The notes below the pieces were generated by a model, which searched no databases, was not told the DNA's origin, and saw only the letters and a list, made by a program, of their open reading frames with translations. DNA of 8,100 nt from NCBI GenBank assembly GCA_903958915.1, contig CAJBVC010000113.1, positions 1 through 8,100 of the forward strand, read 5' to 3'. The stretch comes from an uncultured beta proteobacterium. Its GTDB lineage: Bacteria > Pseudomonadota > Gammaproteobacteria > Burkholderiales > Burkholderiaceae_C. Below, piece by piece: positions 1-6,389 of this stretch (its first letter is position 1; each line of letters begins with the position of its first letter). Both the position numbers and the translations under genes were made by a program.

Positions 1-309
1 GCGGCGCGGCAGGATGAGGGTCAGTGGCCCGGGCCAGAACGCGGTCATCAGCTGCTGGGCGAAGGGTGGCACTTTGGTACAGAAGTGCGACACCGCCGAC
101 ATGCCACCGTCGTGCGCCGAGACATGCACGATCAGCGGATGGGTGGCAGGGCGGCCCTTGGCGGCAAAGATGCTGGCAACGGCTGCGTCGTTGGAGGCAT
201 CCGCCGCCAGCCCGTAGACCGTTTCAGTCGGCAAGCCAATCAGGCCACCAGCCCTTACAGAACGAGCGCAAGCAGCTATGGATTCAGGAGCAGATGCAAC
301 GACAATCAT
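1..309 (-). CDS. tsaC: Threonylcarbamoyl-AMP synthase, Sua5/YrdC/TsaC family (3' part missing)
   Basis: The protein makes threonylcarbamoyl-AMP from threonine, bicarbonate and ATP, the first step of the t6A modification at position 37 of tRNAs that read ANN codons; it acts in the cytoplasm. The first 103 residues are visible and the gene runs off the left edge with no stop. The family signatures are in order: GLPTETVYGLAADA (residues 25-38), FAAKGRP followed by HPLIVHV (48-61), and FWPGPLTLIL near residue 95. The ATG at 309 is 15 bases after the purK stop. A GAGGGG ribosome site overlaps that stop (TGAGGGG), so translation is probably coupled to purK. Whether this is the short TsaC form or the long form with a C-terminal Sua5 domain cannot be told from this window. 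The family call is firm; the symbol is a choice between tsaC and sua5. Confidence 0.93.
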   Translation of the reverse strand, partial: MIVVASAPESIAACARSVRAGGLIGLPTETVYGLAADASNDAAVASIFAAKGRPATHPLIVHVSAHDGGMSAVSHFCTKVPPFAQQLMTAFWPGPLTLILPRR

Positions 310-324
310 GGCGGGCGTTGCCCC

Positions 325-1677
325 TCAGAAGGGCGCGATGCCCAGGATGGCAGCGGCCCGCAGCGCGGTGGCGCGGACCATGTCCATGCTGTCACCCGTA
401 ATAGTCAGGTGCCCCATCTTGCGGCCCTTGCTGGCTTTTGCTTTGCCGTACAGGTGGAGGTGGGTACCCGGGAGGGCCAGAACCGCTTTGAAATTGGGGT
501 CAGAGTCCAATTTCGTTGTTGCGCCTCCATCTCCCAAATGGTTTTTGTCCTGAATTGGAATCTGACCCCAATTTCCCTGCGCACTTCTCACTTCAGGCCA
601 GAGGTCGCCTAGCAGGTTGAGCATGATGGCGGGGCTGTGCTGGCGGGGTTGGGTGAGAGGCAGGCCAGCGAGGGTGCGCACTTGCAGTTCAAACTGCGAC
701 ACATCGCAGGCGTCAATACTGTAGTGCCCACTGTTGTGCGGGCGCGGCGCAATTTCGTTCACCACCAGTCCGCCGAGCGCCTGTCCGACTGGGCTGGTGG
801 GGTCGAGCACGAAAAATTCCACGCACAAAACGCCCACATAACCCAGGCCGGATGCTATCGATTTCGCAGCTGCTACCGCGCGTTCTGCAAGCGCTGCGGG
901 CACATTTCCTTCATAAACCTCGGTCACCGCCAGGATGCCGTCACGGTGCAGGTTGCGCTGCACTGGCAGATGCACACAGGTGCCATCTGCACTGCGCGCC
1001 ACGATCACCGAGCACTCCAGTTGCAGCGGCAACAGCTTTTCCAGCACGCACGGGACCTGCTTCAAATCGTTCCATGCCTGCACCAGTTCGGCATGGTTCG
1101 CTACCCGCACCTGCCCCTTGCCGTCGTAGCCCAGGCGCGATGTCTTGAGAATGCCCGGCAACAAGCTGGCCCCCACGCTCGCCACGCTGTGTGCTTCGCT
1201 GCCCCCCAGGGGGGCGCTCGCTTGCTTGGGGCGGCCCGGCGCGGCGCTCGGTTCGTCCGCAACTGCGGCAACCTGCGCCGCGGTCTCGAGCACCGCATAG
1301 GGTGCACAGGGCACGCCACATTGCACGAAGTGGGCTTTTTCCAGGGCACGGTCCTGCGCGATGGCGACTGCGCGGGAGCCTGGAGACACCGGTCGCGTTT
1401 TTTCCAGTTCGGCCAGCGCCTGCGCAGGCACATTCTCAAACTCAGTGGTAACGGCCACGCAGCACCGGGACAGCTGTTCCAGACCCGCAGGGTCGGTGTA
1501 AGGGGTCTGAATGTGGTGGTGGCTCACCCGCCCTGCCGGGCTCAGGGGATCGGGGTCGAGCACCGCGGTGTAGTAGCCCATGCTTTGCGCCGCATGCACA
1601 CACATGCGCCCCAGTTGCCCGCCACCCATGACGCCCAGCGTCATTTCCACATTGCTGCCCAGCGCAACCTCGTTCAT
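325..1677 (-). CDS. purK: N5-carboxyaminoimidazole ribonucleotide synthase PurK with two repeat-derived insertions
   Basis: PurK is an ATP-grasp enzyme that carboxylates AIR with bicarbonate and ATP to N5-CAIR, which PurE then rearranges. Visible motifs are LGVMGGGQLGRM (residues 14-25), LEKAHFVQCGVP (112-123), ILK plus GYDGKGQ of the ATP site (176-189), VLEKLLPLQLECSV (211-223), NEIAPRPHNSGH (307-318) and the C-terminal LHLYGKAKASKGRKMGHL region (407-424). The start at 1677 overlaps the purE stop as ATGA, which favours it, although an ATG at 1644 just before the first motif is an alternative. At 450 residues it is clearly longer than the usual 355-390. Two in-frame stretches explain most of the excess: residues about 142-170, encoded by a G/C-rich palindromic repeat, and residues about 368-396, encoded by an 84-base inverted-repeat pair. 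Both lie between conserved blocks, in predicted loops, and the reading frame is open throughout. I infer a functional enzyme; activity cannot be read from sequence. Confidence 0.95.
   Translation of the reverse strand: MNEVALGSNVEMTLGVMGGGQLGRMCVHAAQSMGYYTAVLDPDPLSPAGRVSHHHIQTPYTDPAGLEQLSRCCVAVTTEFENVPAQALAELEKTRPVSPGSRAVAIAQDRALEKAHFVQCGVPCAPYAVLETAAQVAAVADEPSAAPGRPKQASAPLGGSEAHSVASVGASLLPGILKTSRLGYDGKGQVRVANHAELVQAWNDLKQVPCVLEKLLPLQLECSVIVARSADGTCVHLPVQRNLHRDGILAVTEVYEGNVPAALAERAVAAAKSIASGLGYVGVLCVEFFVLDPTSPVGQALGGLVVNEIAPRPHNSGHYSIDACDVSQFELQVRTLAGLPLTQPRQHSPAIMLNLLGDLWPEVRSAQGNWGQIPIQDKNHLGDGGATTKLDSDPNFKAVLALPGTHLHLYGKAKASKGRKMGHLTITGDSMDMVRATALRAAAILGIAPF
491..574. repeat. Inverted pair of palindromic repeats inserted in frame in purK
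   Basis: Two 23-base arms, 491-513 and 552-574, are inverted repeats of each other with 21 of 23 positions matching, separated by 38 bases. Each arm is itself a partial palindrome bounded by AATTGG and CCAATT around a GGTCAGAGT or AATCTGACC core, the layout of a BIME-like or MITE-like unit. The whole unit is 84 bases, exactly 28 codons, and is read on the minus strand as part of PurK (from NWGQIPIQD to KLDSDPNF). The position corresponds to the variable linker between the GDLWP and LALPG blocks, where other PurK proteins have only a short loop. From memory, AATTGGGGTCTGACCCC-like repeats occur near REP-associated tyrosine transposases in proteobacteria; that link is recollection, not something seen here. 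No second copy occurs in this window. Confidence 0.85.
1168..1247 (-). repeat. G/C-rich palindromic repeat, copy 1, in frame inside purK
   Basis: Read on the minus strand, this stretch has GCCGGGCCGCCCC, then AGCGCCCCCC-T-GGGGGGC, then a short CAC...GTG stem and a GTGGGGGCC end. The core at 1201-1215 is a perfect inverted repeat (GCCCCCC, one base, GGGGGGC). The outer GGCCGCCCC and GTGGGGGCC ends can also pair, giving a three-way-junction-like fold on paper. Copy 2 at 2203-2276 has the same order of blocks, including an identical 13-base GCCGGGCCGCCCC. In the PurK frame it encodes GRPKQASAPLGGSEAHSVAS, low in hydrophobic residues and unrelated to other PurK proteins. I recognise this repeat type from memory as frequent in Comamonadaceae intergenic regions. 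The outer limits are uncertain by several bases on each side because no uninterrupted purK is available for comparison. Confidence 0.85.
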
Positions 1678-2168
1678 AACACCGGTGGTACCGTCATGCC
1701 GCGGGCCACTTCGGTCTGGTGGGCACGAAACTCGTCGAGCTTTTTGCGCAGGGTGGGATGGTCGGCCGCCAACAACGCGACGGCAAACAGCGCGGCATTC
1801 GCCGCACCCGGTGCACCAATGGCGAAGGTCGCCACCGGGATGCCTTTGGGCATCTGCACGATGCTGTGCAGCGAGTCGACGCCCGAGAGATGTTTGCTGG
1901 CCACCGGCACGCCCAGCACCGGCACCGTGGTCTTGGCCGCCAGCATGCCTGGCAGGTGGGCTGCGCCACCCGCTCCGGCGATGATGGCACGTAGTCCCCG
2001 CCCAACCGCGCTTTCGGCATAGGCGAACATGTCATCGGGCATGCGGTGCGCCGAAACGACACGCGCTTCGTAACTGATGCCAAACTGTTGGAGAATCTGC
2101 ACTGCATGTTGCATGGTGTCCCAGTCGGAACTGGAACCCATGACGACGCCGATTTGGATGTTTGTCAT
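1674..2168 (-). CDS. purE: N5-carboxyaminoimidazole ribonucleotide mutase PurE (class I)
   Basis: PurE moves the carboxylate of N5-CAIR to C4, giving CAIR, directly after the PurK step. The 164-residue length is normal for the bacterial class I enzyme. Conserved elements are VVMGSSSDW (residues 8-16), the active-site VVSAHRMPD (37-45, with His41 as the likely proton-transfer residue), GAGGAAHLPGMLAA (65-78), VPV.SKHLSGVDSL (87-100) and GIPVATFAIG (109-118). The final codons share ATGA with the purK start, a 4-base overlap that indicates translational coupling and one mRNA. The start at 2168 fits the family N-terminus, but only a weak ribosome site is visible (TTGGGCT before the ATG). The promoter should lie in the 121-base space shared with the divergent cnoX gene; I see no convincing -35/-10 pair for it. 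Confidence 0.97.
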   Translation of the reverse strand: MTNIQIGVVMGSSSDWDTMQHAVQILQQFGISYEARVVSAHRMPDDMFAYAESAVGRGLRAIIAGAGGAAHLPGMLAAKTTVPVLGVPVASKHLSGVDSLHSIVQMPKGIPVATFAIGAPGAANAALFAVALLAADHPTLRKKLDEFRAHQTEVARGMTVPPVL

Positions 2169-2202
2169 AGCCCAATTTTACGTTTTTGCTGTGAACTAGT
2201 TT

Positions 2203-2276
2203 GCCGCCGGGCCGCCCCTAGGCAAAAGCGCCCCCTTGGGGGGCAACGACCCGCGAAGCGGTGGAGTGTGGGGGCA
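2203..2276 (+). repeat. G/C-rich palindromic repeat, copy 2, between purE and cnoX
   Basis: This copy has the same block order as the one inside purK but on the opposite strand: GCCGGGCCGCCCC at 2206-2218 (identical over 13 bases), AGCGCCCCC-TT-GGGGGGC at 2228-2244, a small CCGC-GAA-GCGG hairpin at 2251-2261, and GTGTGGGGGC at the end. The small hairpin differs in sequence from the CAC...GTG stem of copy 1 while still pairing, which suggests that the fold is kept rather than the bases. The repeat fills about 60% of the 121-base space between the divergent purE and cnoX starts. Its G-rich end stops about 14 bases before the cnoX ATG. The A/T-rich remainder (2169-2202) is the only part likely to hold native promoter sequence for purE. 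Confidence 0.8.
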
Positions 2277-2289
2277 GTACACTTTCCCC

Positions 2290-3246
2290 ATGATCAATGT
2301 CACCCTTCAAAACTTCGACACCGAAGTCATCGCGGCTTCTGCCTCCATTCCCGTTCTGATCGACTTCTGGGCACCCTGGTGCGGCCCTTGCAAGGTGATT
2401 GGCCCCCTGCTGGAAAAGCTGGAGACCGATTACGCCGGGCGCTTCAAGCTGGTCAAGATCGACTCCGACCAGGAGCAGCAGCTCAGCCAGGCCTTTGGCA
2501 TCCGCTCCATCCCCACGTGTATTCTGATGTCGGGTGGCAAGCCGGTCGACGGCTTCATGGGCGCGCTGCCCGAGGGCAAGATCAAGGAGTTCCTCGACAA
2601 GCACTTGCCATCGGAAGACGAGCTCGAAGCGCAGGCCGAAGCCGAAGACGCCCAGGCGCTGATTGCCGCCGGGGACCCGCAAGCCGCCCTGAACAAGTTG
2701 CACGAAGCGCTGAGCATCAACCCGGGCAATGACGATGCGCGCTACGACTATGTCAAGCTGCTGATCGAGAACGATATGCTGCAGGACGCTGAGGCGGCGC
2801 TGGCACCGGCGCTGGCTGCCATTCCACGCCAGTTGCGCTTTGAAGCGCTCAAGCAATTCCTGGACGCTATCAATTTTGTATCTGCTGACGCACGTGGGAC
2901 GTGGTCTGCAGACCAGTTTGATGCCTTGATTGCCGGCAACAAGCGGGACTTTGATACCCGTCTTGCCAAGGCCCGTGTGCTGATGGTGCGCGGCCTTTGG
3001 ACCGAGGCGATGGACGAGTTGCTGGAGATCATCCTACGCGACAAGGCCTGGGGCGACGCGGTGCCGCGCAAGACCTATGTGGCGATTCTGGAACTGCTCA
3101 CCCCGCCAAAGCCCAAGCTCGACCCCGCGACTGCCAACAAAACTGCCGGCGGCATCGAAATCTCCGGCAAGGCCGTGGCGCAACTCGACCCACAGGCGCA
3201 GATGGTAGCGAGCTACCGGCGCAAACTCAGCATGGCGTTGAACTGA
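2290..3246 (+). CDS. cnoX: Thioredoxin-TPR protein, CnoX/YbbN type
   Basis: The N-terminal 105 or so residues form a thioredoxin domain: VLIDFWAPWCGPCK (residues 22-35) with Cys31 and Cys34, and the cis-proline in SIPT (Pro75). After an acidic linker (EDELEAQAEAEDAQ) come helical repeats, e.g. LIAAGDPQAALNKLHEALSINPGN, typical of the TPR region of CnoX, with a C-terminal YRRKLSMALN. E. coli CnoX is a holdase that protects substrates from bleach stress and passes them to GroEL and DnaK; its motif is SQHC, lacking the first cysteine. Here both cysteines are present, so disulfide reductase activity is possible. The 318-residue form starting MINVTLQNF matches the family N-terminus. An in-frame ATG at 2236 would add 18 residues read from a palindromic repeat and is rejected. 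No good ribosome site is visible before 2290. Confidence 0.85.
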   Translation: MINVTLQNFDTEVIAASASIPVLIDFWAPWCGPCKVIGPLLEKLETDYAGRFKLVKIDSDQEQQLSQAFGIRSIPTCILMSGGKPVDGFMGALPEGKIKEFLDKHLPSEDELEAQAEAEDAQALIAAGDPQAALNKLHEALSINPGNDDARYDYVKLLIENDMLQDAEAALAPALAAIPRQLRFEALKQFLDAINFVSADARGTWSADQFDALIAGNKRDFDTRLAKARVLMVRGLWTEAMDELLEIILRDKAWGDAVPRKTYVAILELLTPPKPKLDPATANKTAGGIEISGKAVAQLDPQAQMVASYRRKLSMALN

Positions 3247-3293
3247 CCCTGCCGGGCAGTGCGCACGGCCACGTAGTCAGCAACCGGATGGGA

Positions 3294-4181
3294 TCAAAGC
3301 TGGGCGCGCCGACGCTCGCGGTGGTAGTTGCCAGTGCCAGCGCACAACAGCGTGTCCTGCGGCAACACATCGCCCGTGGTGTAGTGGGTGCCATGCGCAA
3401 GGCCCTCATACAACGGTGCGAAGTCGGTCTGGGCCAGCGCCAACAGGTCGTCGAGCGAGTTCAGCACGAAGTACACCTCCTGAAAGTCGTCGATCCGGTA
3501 GTCGGTGCGCAGCACACGTGCCAGATCGAAAGCAATGCGGTTGGGAGAATCGCTGTGCAGCGAGAAGCGGCTTTCCGAGTAGGAGGAGGCGATCCCTGCG
3601 CCATAGATGCGCAGACCCTCGGCCTGTCGCACCAGGCCAAACTCGACGGTGTACCAGTAAACGCGTGCCAATTCCTTTAGAAAACCCAACTGCTGTGCGC
3701 GCAGACCTCCCTTGCCGTAGGCCTGAATGAAGTCCGCCATCACCGGATGCATGAGCATGGGCACGTGGCCGAAGACGTCGTGGAAAACGTCTGGCTCTTC
3801 CAGATAGTCCAGTGAATCGGCCGCCCGGATGAAGTTGCCTGCAGGAAATCGACGATGGGCCAGGTGGTCGAAAAACACGTCATCGGGCACCAGGCCCGGC
3901 ACCGCCACCACCTGCCAGCCGGTGGACTGGTGCAACACTTCCGACAACGCCGCAAAATCAGGAATCTGGTCGGCGCTCATGGGGAGCTTTTTCATGCCCT
4001 GCACAAACGCATCGCAGGCCAAACCCTCGAGCAGTTGCGTCTGGCGCTCAAACAATGTCTTCCACACAGCATGCTGTTTCGGGGTGTACGCATGCCAGCC
4101 CTGGTCCACCGTCCAGTCCGATCGCTCAGGGGCGCCATGCTCCCCCGCAGCCAGACCATGCTTGGCGGCAGTCGAGTTCAC
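3294..4181 (-). CDS. phhA: Phenylalanine 4-monooxygenase PhhA
   Basis: PhhA hydroxylates phenylalanine to tyrosine with O2, ferrous iron and a tetrahydropterin, the entry to phenylalanine breakdown. The 295-residue protein is the short bacterial catalytic-domain form with no ACT regulatory domain. Iron ligands are visible as His134 and His139 in FHDVFGHVPML and Glu180 in YWYTVEFGL. Other conserved parts are YTPKQHAVWKTLFERQ (32-47), the substrate region around FPAGNFIR (112-119) and GAGIASSYSES. The start chosen is GTG at 4181, two bases after the phhB stop, with GAAGGA about 8 bases upstream overlapping the end of phhB. An upstream in-frame ATG at 4313 would add 44 residues read from phhB in another frame and is not credible. 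It converges with cnoX across 47 bases, where no clear terminator is seen. Confidence 0.95.
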   Translation of the reverse strand: MNSTAAKHGLAAGEHGAPERSDWTVDQGWHAYTPKQHAVWKTLFERQTQLLEGLACDAFVQGMKKLPMSADQIPDFAALSEVLHQSTGWQVVAVPGLVPDDVFFDHLAHRRFPAGNFIRAADSLDYLEEPDVFHDVFGHVPMLMHPVMADFIQAYGKGGLRAQQLGFLKELARVYWYTVEFGLVRQAEGLRIYGAGIASSYSESRFSLHSDSPNRIAFDLARVLRTDYRIDDFQEVYFVLNSLDDLLALAQTDFAPLYEGLAHGTHYTTGDVLPQDTLLCAGTGNYHRERRRAQL

Positions 4182-4183
4182 GC

Positions 4184-4489
4184 CTAGTCCTTCTGCGAAC
4201 ACCGGGTCGCCACGGCATCGCACCATTGGGCCATTTCGATGTCGTTTGCACTCAGGCCGCCCACATCGTGCGTGGTCCAGACAATGCTCACCCGGTTGTA
4301 AACGTTGGACCATTCCGGGTGGTGGTTGCGCTTCTCGGCAGCTAGCGCCACCTGCGCCATAAAACCAAAGGCCTCGTTGAAGTCGCCCAACACAAAGGTC
4401 CGCGCAATCGCACCGCGCTGAGCGTCGTACTGCCAGTCCGGCAATTGGGGCAGGGCGTGCTCACGCTCGGCATCGGAGAGTCTATACAT
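4184..4489 (-). CDS. phhB: Pterin-4a-carbinolamine dehydratase PhhB
   Basis: PhhB dehydrates the 4a-hydroxy-tetrahydropterin released by PhhA, so that quinonoid dihydropterin forms and the cofactor can be recycled. The 101-residue length is standard for the family. The active-site segment EKRNHHPEWSNVYNRV (residues 52-67) has His56 and His57, and His74 in WTTHDVGGLS follows 18 residues after the first, the same spacing as His61, His62 and His79 of the mammalian enzyme. The ATG at 4489 has an AGGGA ribosome site 8 bases upstream, inside the end of the HDOD gene, from which it is separated by 4 bases. It leads directly into phhA with a 2-base gap, so the two enzymes are almost certainly made from one mRNA, here with phhB first. 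Confidence 0.96.
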   Translation of the reverse strand: MYRLSDAEREHALPQLPDWQYDAQRGAIARTFVLGDFNEAFGFMAQVALAAEKRNHHPEWSNVYNRVSIVWTTHDVGGLSANDIEMAQWCDAVATRCSQKD

Positions 4490-4493
4490 TGCG

Positions 4494-5378
4494 CTATTCC
4501 CTGCCCAGATCGACCTTGTGCAGAAACGAGATCACCACACGCGGCGGGCCGTTCAGGAGTTCGGAGATATCGGCAACGTCGTCCGGGACTGCCGGGTTGT
4601 CCCAGCCAGCGGCAATGTGGCGCGCCAGACGCGAGGCCAGCACCACGTTGCGTACGCTGGGGTGGTCCGGGTGCTTGCCGTCGCAAATGCGCACCAGCAG
4701 TTCGGGCAGATGCCAGAGCTTCATCAGGGCGTGACCCAGGTCCTGCAAGTCAACGTTGTAAACGAAGCGCTGCAGGGCGGCCGTGCGCAGGGTCGGGTTG
4801 GCCTTCTGCATGGCGATGATCTCGAGCTGGAAGGTGGGCGCATGGCACCACATCAGCATTTCGGCGAACTCGTGCAGGATGGCGGCCTGGTAAATCACTC
4901 CTGCATCCGTATCCCCCCGGTGCACTGCGAACGCCATGGCGAAGTGGGCCGCACGCTGCGTGCGCTTGATCAGGGCGGTCAAACCTTCCATCGCCAATGG
5001 CTGGTCAAAAAGTTGGTCCTGCACGGTTGGCTGCAGGCCAAAATTGCGAAAAAACGGCGACACGCCTGTCATCACCAGCGCGGCGGTCACGGTCTCGGTG
5101 TCGGTCTTGTCGCCCGGTTTGCGCCGCGCCGCCACATCGGCCATGACCTTGATGGTCATGAAGGGGTCGCTTTCGATTACGGATCCCAGCATCTTGGCAT
5201 CCACATTGTCCTCATCTGCACGCAGCGCTTCAATGGCCGAAGAAGTGGAGGCGAGCACGGGGATTTCCGCCTTGCTGAAATAGCGCACCCAGGCGCCCAG
5301 GTCGCGCTGGGGCTCATTCAGGTAGGGTATGCGTGCCCGCGGTGCTTCGGGTTCTGCGGGGAAAGTGGCGTCGGTCAC
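4494..5378 (-). CDS. HDOD-domain protein, first gene of the phh unit
   Basis: HDOD domains are HD-related helical domains without the phosphohydrolase residues, found in signalling and regulatory proteins; the partner is usually unknown. The match covers most of the 294 residues: EIPVLASTSSAIEALRADED (38-57), the MLGSVIESDPFMTIKVM block (63-79) equivalent to the usual I..DP.L..K.L segment, LKRTQ-like ALIKRTQRAAHFAMAFAV (135-152), and AAILHEFAEMLMW (165-177), where a canonical HD enzyme would have LLHDIG. Here His169 is followed by Glu170 and no other metal ligands stand out, so catalysis is unlikely. No receiver, GGDEF, EAL or membrane part is present. The start is GTG at 5378, with no strong ribosome site; a promoter-like pair lies just upstream. 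It is 4 bases from phhB, so it is cotranscribed with phenylalanine hydroxylation genes. A regulatory role there is inference. Confidence 0.88.
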   Translation of the reverse strand: MTDATFPAEPEAPRARIPYLNEPQRDLGAWVRYFSKAEIPVLASTSSAIEALRADEDNVDAKMLGSVIESDPFMTIKVMADVAARRKPGDKTDTETVTAALVMTGVSPFFRNFGLQPTVQDQLFDQPLAMEGLTALIKRTQRAAHFAMAFAVHRGDTDAGVIYQAAILHEFAEMLMWCHAPTFQLEIIAMQKANPTLRTAALQRFVYNVDLQDLGHALMKLWHLPELLVRICDGKHPDHPSVRNVVLASRLARHIAAGWDNPAVPDDVADISELLNGPPRVVISFLHKVDLGRE

Positions 5379-5405
5379 GGTGGGGCCAAGCGTTGCATGG
5401 CCGCC

Positions 5406-5434
5406 AGTATGGGTGCACCGCCAACGCAGGTCAA
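5406..5434 (-). promoter_or_regulatory. Candidate sigma-70 promoter for the HDOD-phhB-phhA unit
   Basis: On the minus strand, TTGACC (5429-5434, 5 of 6 to consensus) is followed after exactly 17 bases by CATACT (5406-5411, 4 of 6). It lies in the 94-base space between purC and the HDOD gene. Transcription would begin near 5399, leaving a leader of about 20 bases before the GTG at 5378. Spacing and location are good and the -10 is only moderate. It would separate the phh unit from the aldolase-purC unit upstream. Confidence 0.45.
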
Positions 5435-5472
5435 GCGCAAGTACCCTGGGAAAATAGGCCTATACGATGCCT

Positions 5473-6381
5473 TCAGGCGGTAAGGCGCTGCAATGCTTCC
5501 TGGTACTTGGCTGCGGTTTTTGCAATCACGGTATCGGGCACCCGCGGGGCGGGCGGCGTCTTGCCCCAGGGCTTACCATCCACCTGCGCCTGCTCCAGCC
5601 AGTCACGCACAAACTGCTTGTCGTAGCTCGGTGGGTTGGTGCCTTCCTGGTAGCTCTCCTGTGGCCAGAAGCGGGAAGAATCGGGGGTGAGCACTTCATC
5701 CATCAGCGTCAGCGTACCGGCCTTGTCCAGACCGAACTCAAACTTGGTGTCTGCGATGATGATGCCCTTGCGCAAGGCGATCTCGGAAGCTGCCTTGTAG
5801 ATGGCAATGCTGATGTCGCGCATGCGGGTGGCCAGGTCCAGACCGACCATTTCCACGGTTTTCTCAAATGTGATGTTCTCGTCGTGGTCGCCCACTGCGG
5901 CTTTGGCTGCAGGCGTGTAAATGGGCTCGGGCAGCTTCGATGCGTTTTGCAATCCTGGCGGCAATTTGACGCCACACACAGCCCCATTGGCCTGGTATTC
6001 CTTCCAGCCACTGCCCGCCAGGTAACCGCGTACCACGGCCTCTACCGGCAAGGGCTTGAGCCGCTTGACCAGCATGGAGCGCCCCGACACCTGCGGTACC
6101 TCGGTAGGTGCAACGACACTCTCTGGCGCGTCGCCGGTGAGGTGGTTGGGACACAGATTGGCACCGTTGGGGCCGAGTTTGTCGAACCAGAACAGCGCCA
6201 TCTGGGTCAGCAACTTGCCCTTGCCCGGTATCGGCTCGCCCATGATGACATCGAAGGCACTGAGCCGGTCGCTCGCCACCATCAGGATCCGGTCGTCTCC
6301 CACCGCATAGTTGTCTCGTACCTTGCCACGCGCCAGCAGTGTCAGGGAACCCAGGCTAGAGGTATGCAAAGCAGTGGGCAT
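5473..6381 (-). CDS. purC: SAICAR synthetase PurC
   Basis: PurC joins CAIR and aspartate with ATP to give SAICAR, the step after PurE. Both family signatures are visible: [16 protein letters not shown] (residues 111-126) and IADTKFEFG (209-217). The N-terminal ARGKVRDNY (17-25) and [11 protein letters not shown] (37-47) are the nucleotide- and substrate-binding blocks. At 302 residues it belongs to the longer yeast-like form rather than the roughly 237-residue E. coli form, which is usual in betaproteobacteria. The ATG at 6381 follows the class IIB aldolase stop by 8 bases, with only a weak ribosome site (TAGTCACCGCT), so translation may depend on the upstream gene. In related genomes, as I remember them, purC is followed directly by purE and purK; here about 3.3 kb of other genes separate them. 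Confidence 0.97.
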   Translation of the reverse strand: MPTALHTSSLGSLTLLARGKVRDNYAVGDDRILMVASDRLSAFDVIMGEPIPGKGKLLTQMALFWFDKLGPNGANLCPNHLTGDAPESVVAPTEVPQVSGRSMLVKRLKPLPVEAVVRGYLAGSGWKEYQANGAVCGVKLPPGLQNASKLPEPIYTPAAKAAVGDHDENITFEKTVEMVGLDLATRMRDISIAIYKAASEIALRKGIIIADTKFEFGLDKAGTLTLMDEVLTPDSSRFWPQESYQEGTNPPSYDKQFVRDWLEQAQVDGKPWGKTPPAPRVPDTVIAKTAAKYQEALQRLTA

Positions 6382-6389
6382 AGCGGTGA

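Noticed and set aside
637..2022. 461-codon open frame on the plus strand opposite purK and purE
   Set aside because: It is a shadow of high-G+C coding on the minus strand; its translation is rich in His, Arg and Ala with no family resemblance, while the minus strand has all PurK and PurE motifs.
2236..2289. Upstream in-frame start adding 18 residues to the CnoX-type protein
   Set aside because: The extra residues are read from the G/C-rich palindromic repeat, and the family N-terminus begins at the ATG at 2290.
3249..3259. CTGCCGGGCAG palindrome between cnoX and phhA as a terminator
   Set aside because: The stem would be 5 bases with a one-base loop and there is no T-tract on either side.
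4182..4313. Upstream start adding 44 residues to PhhA
   Set aside because: The extension is phhB coding sequence read in another frame; the GTG at 4181 has a good ribosome site and gives a normal-length protein.
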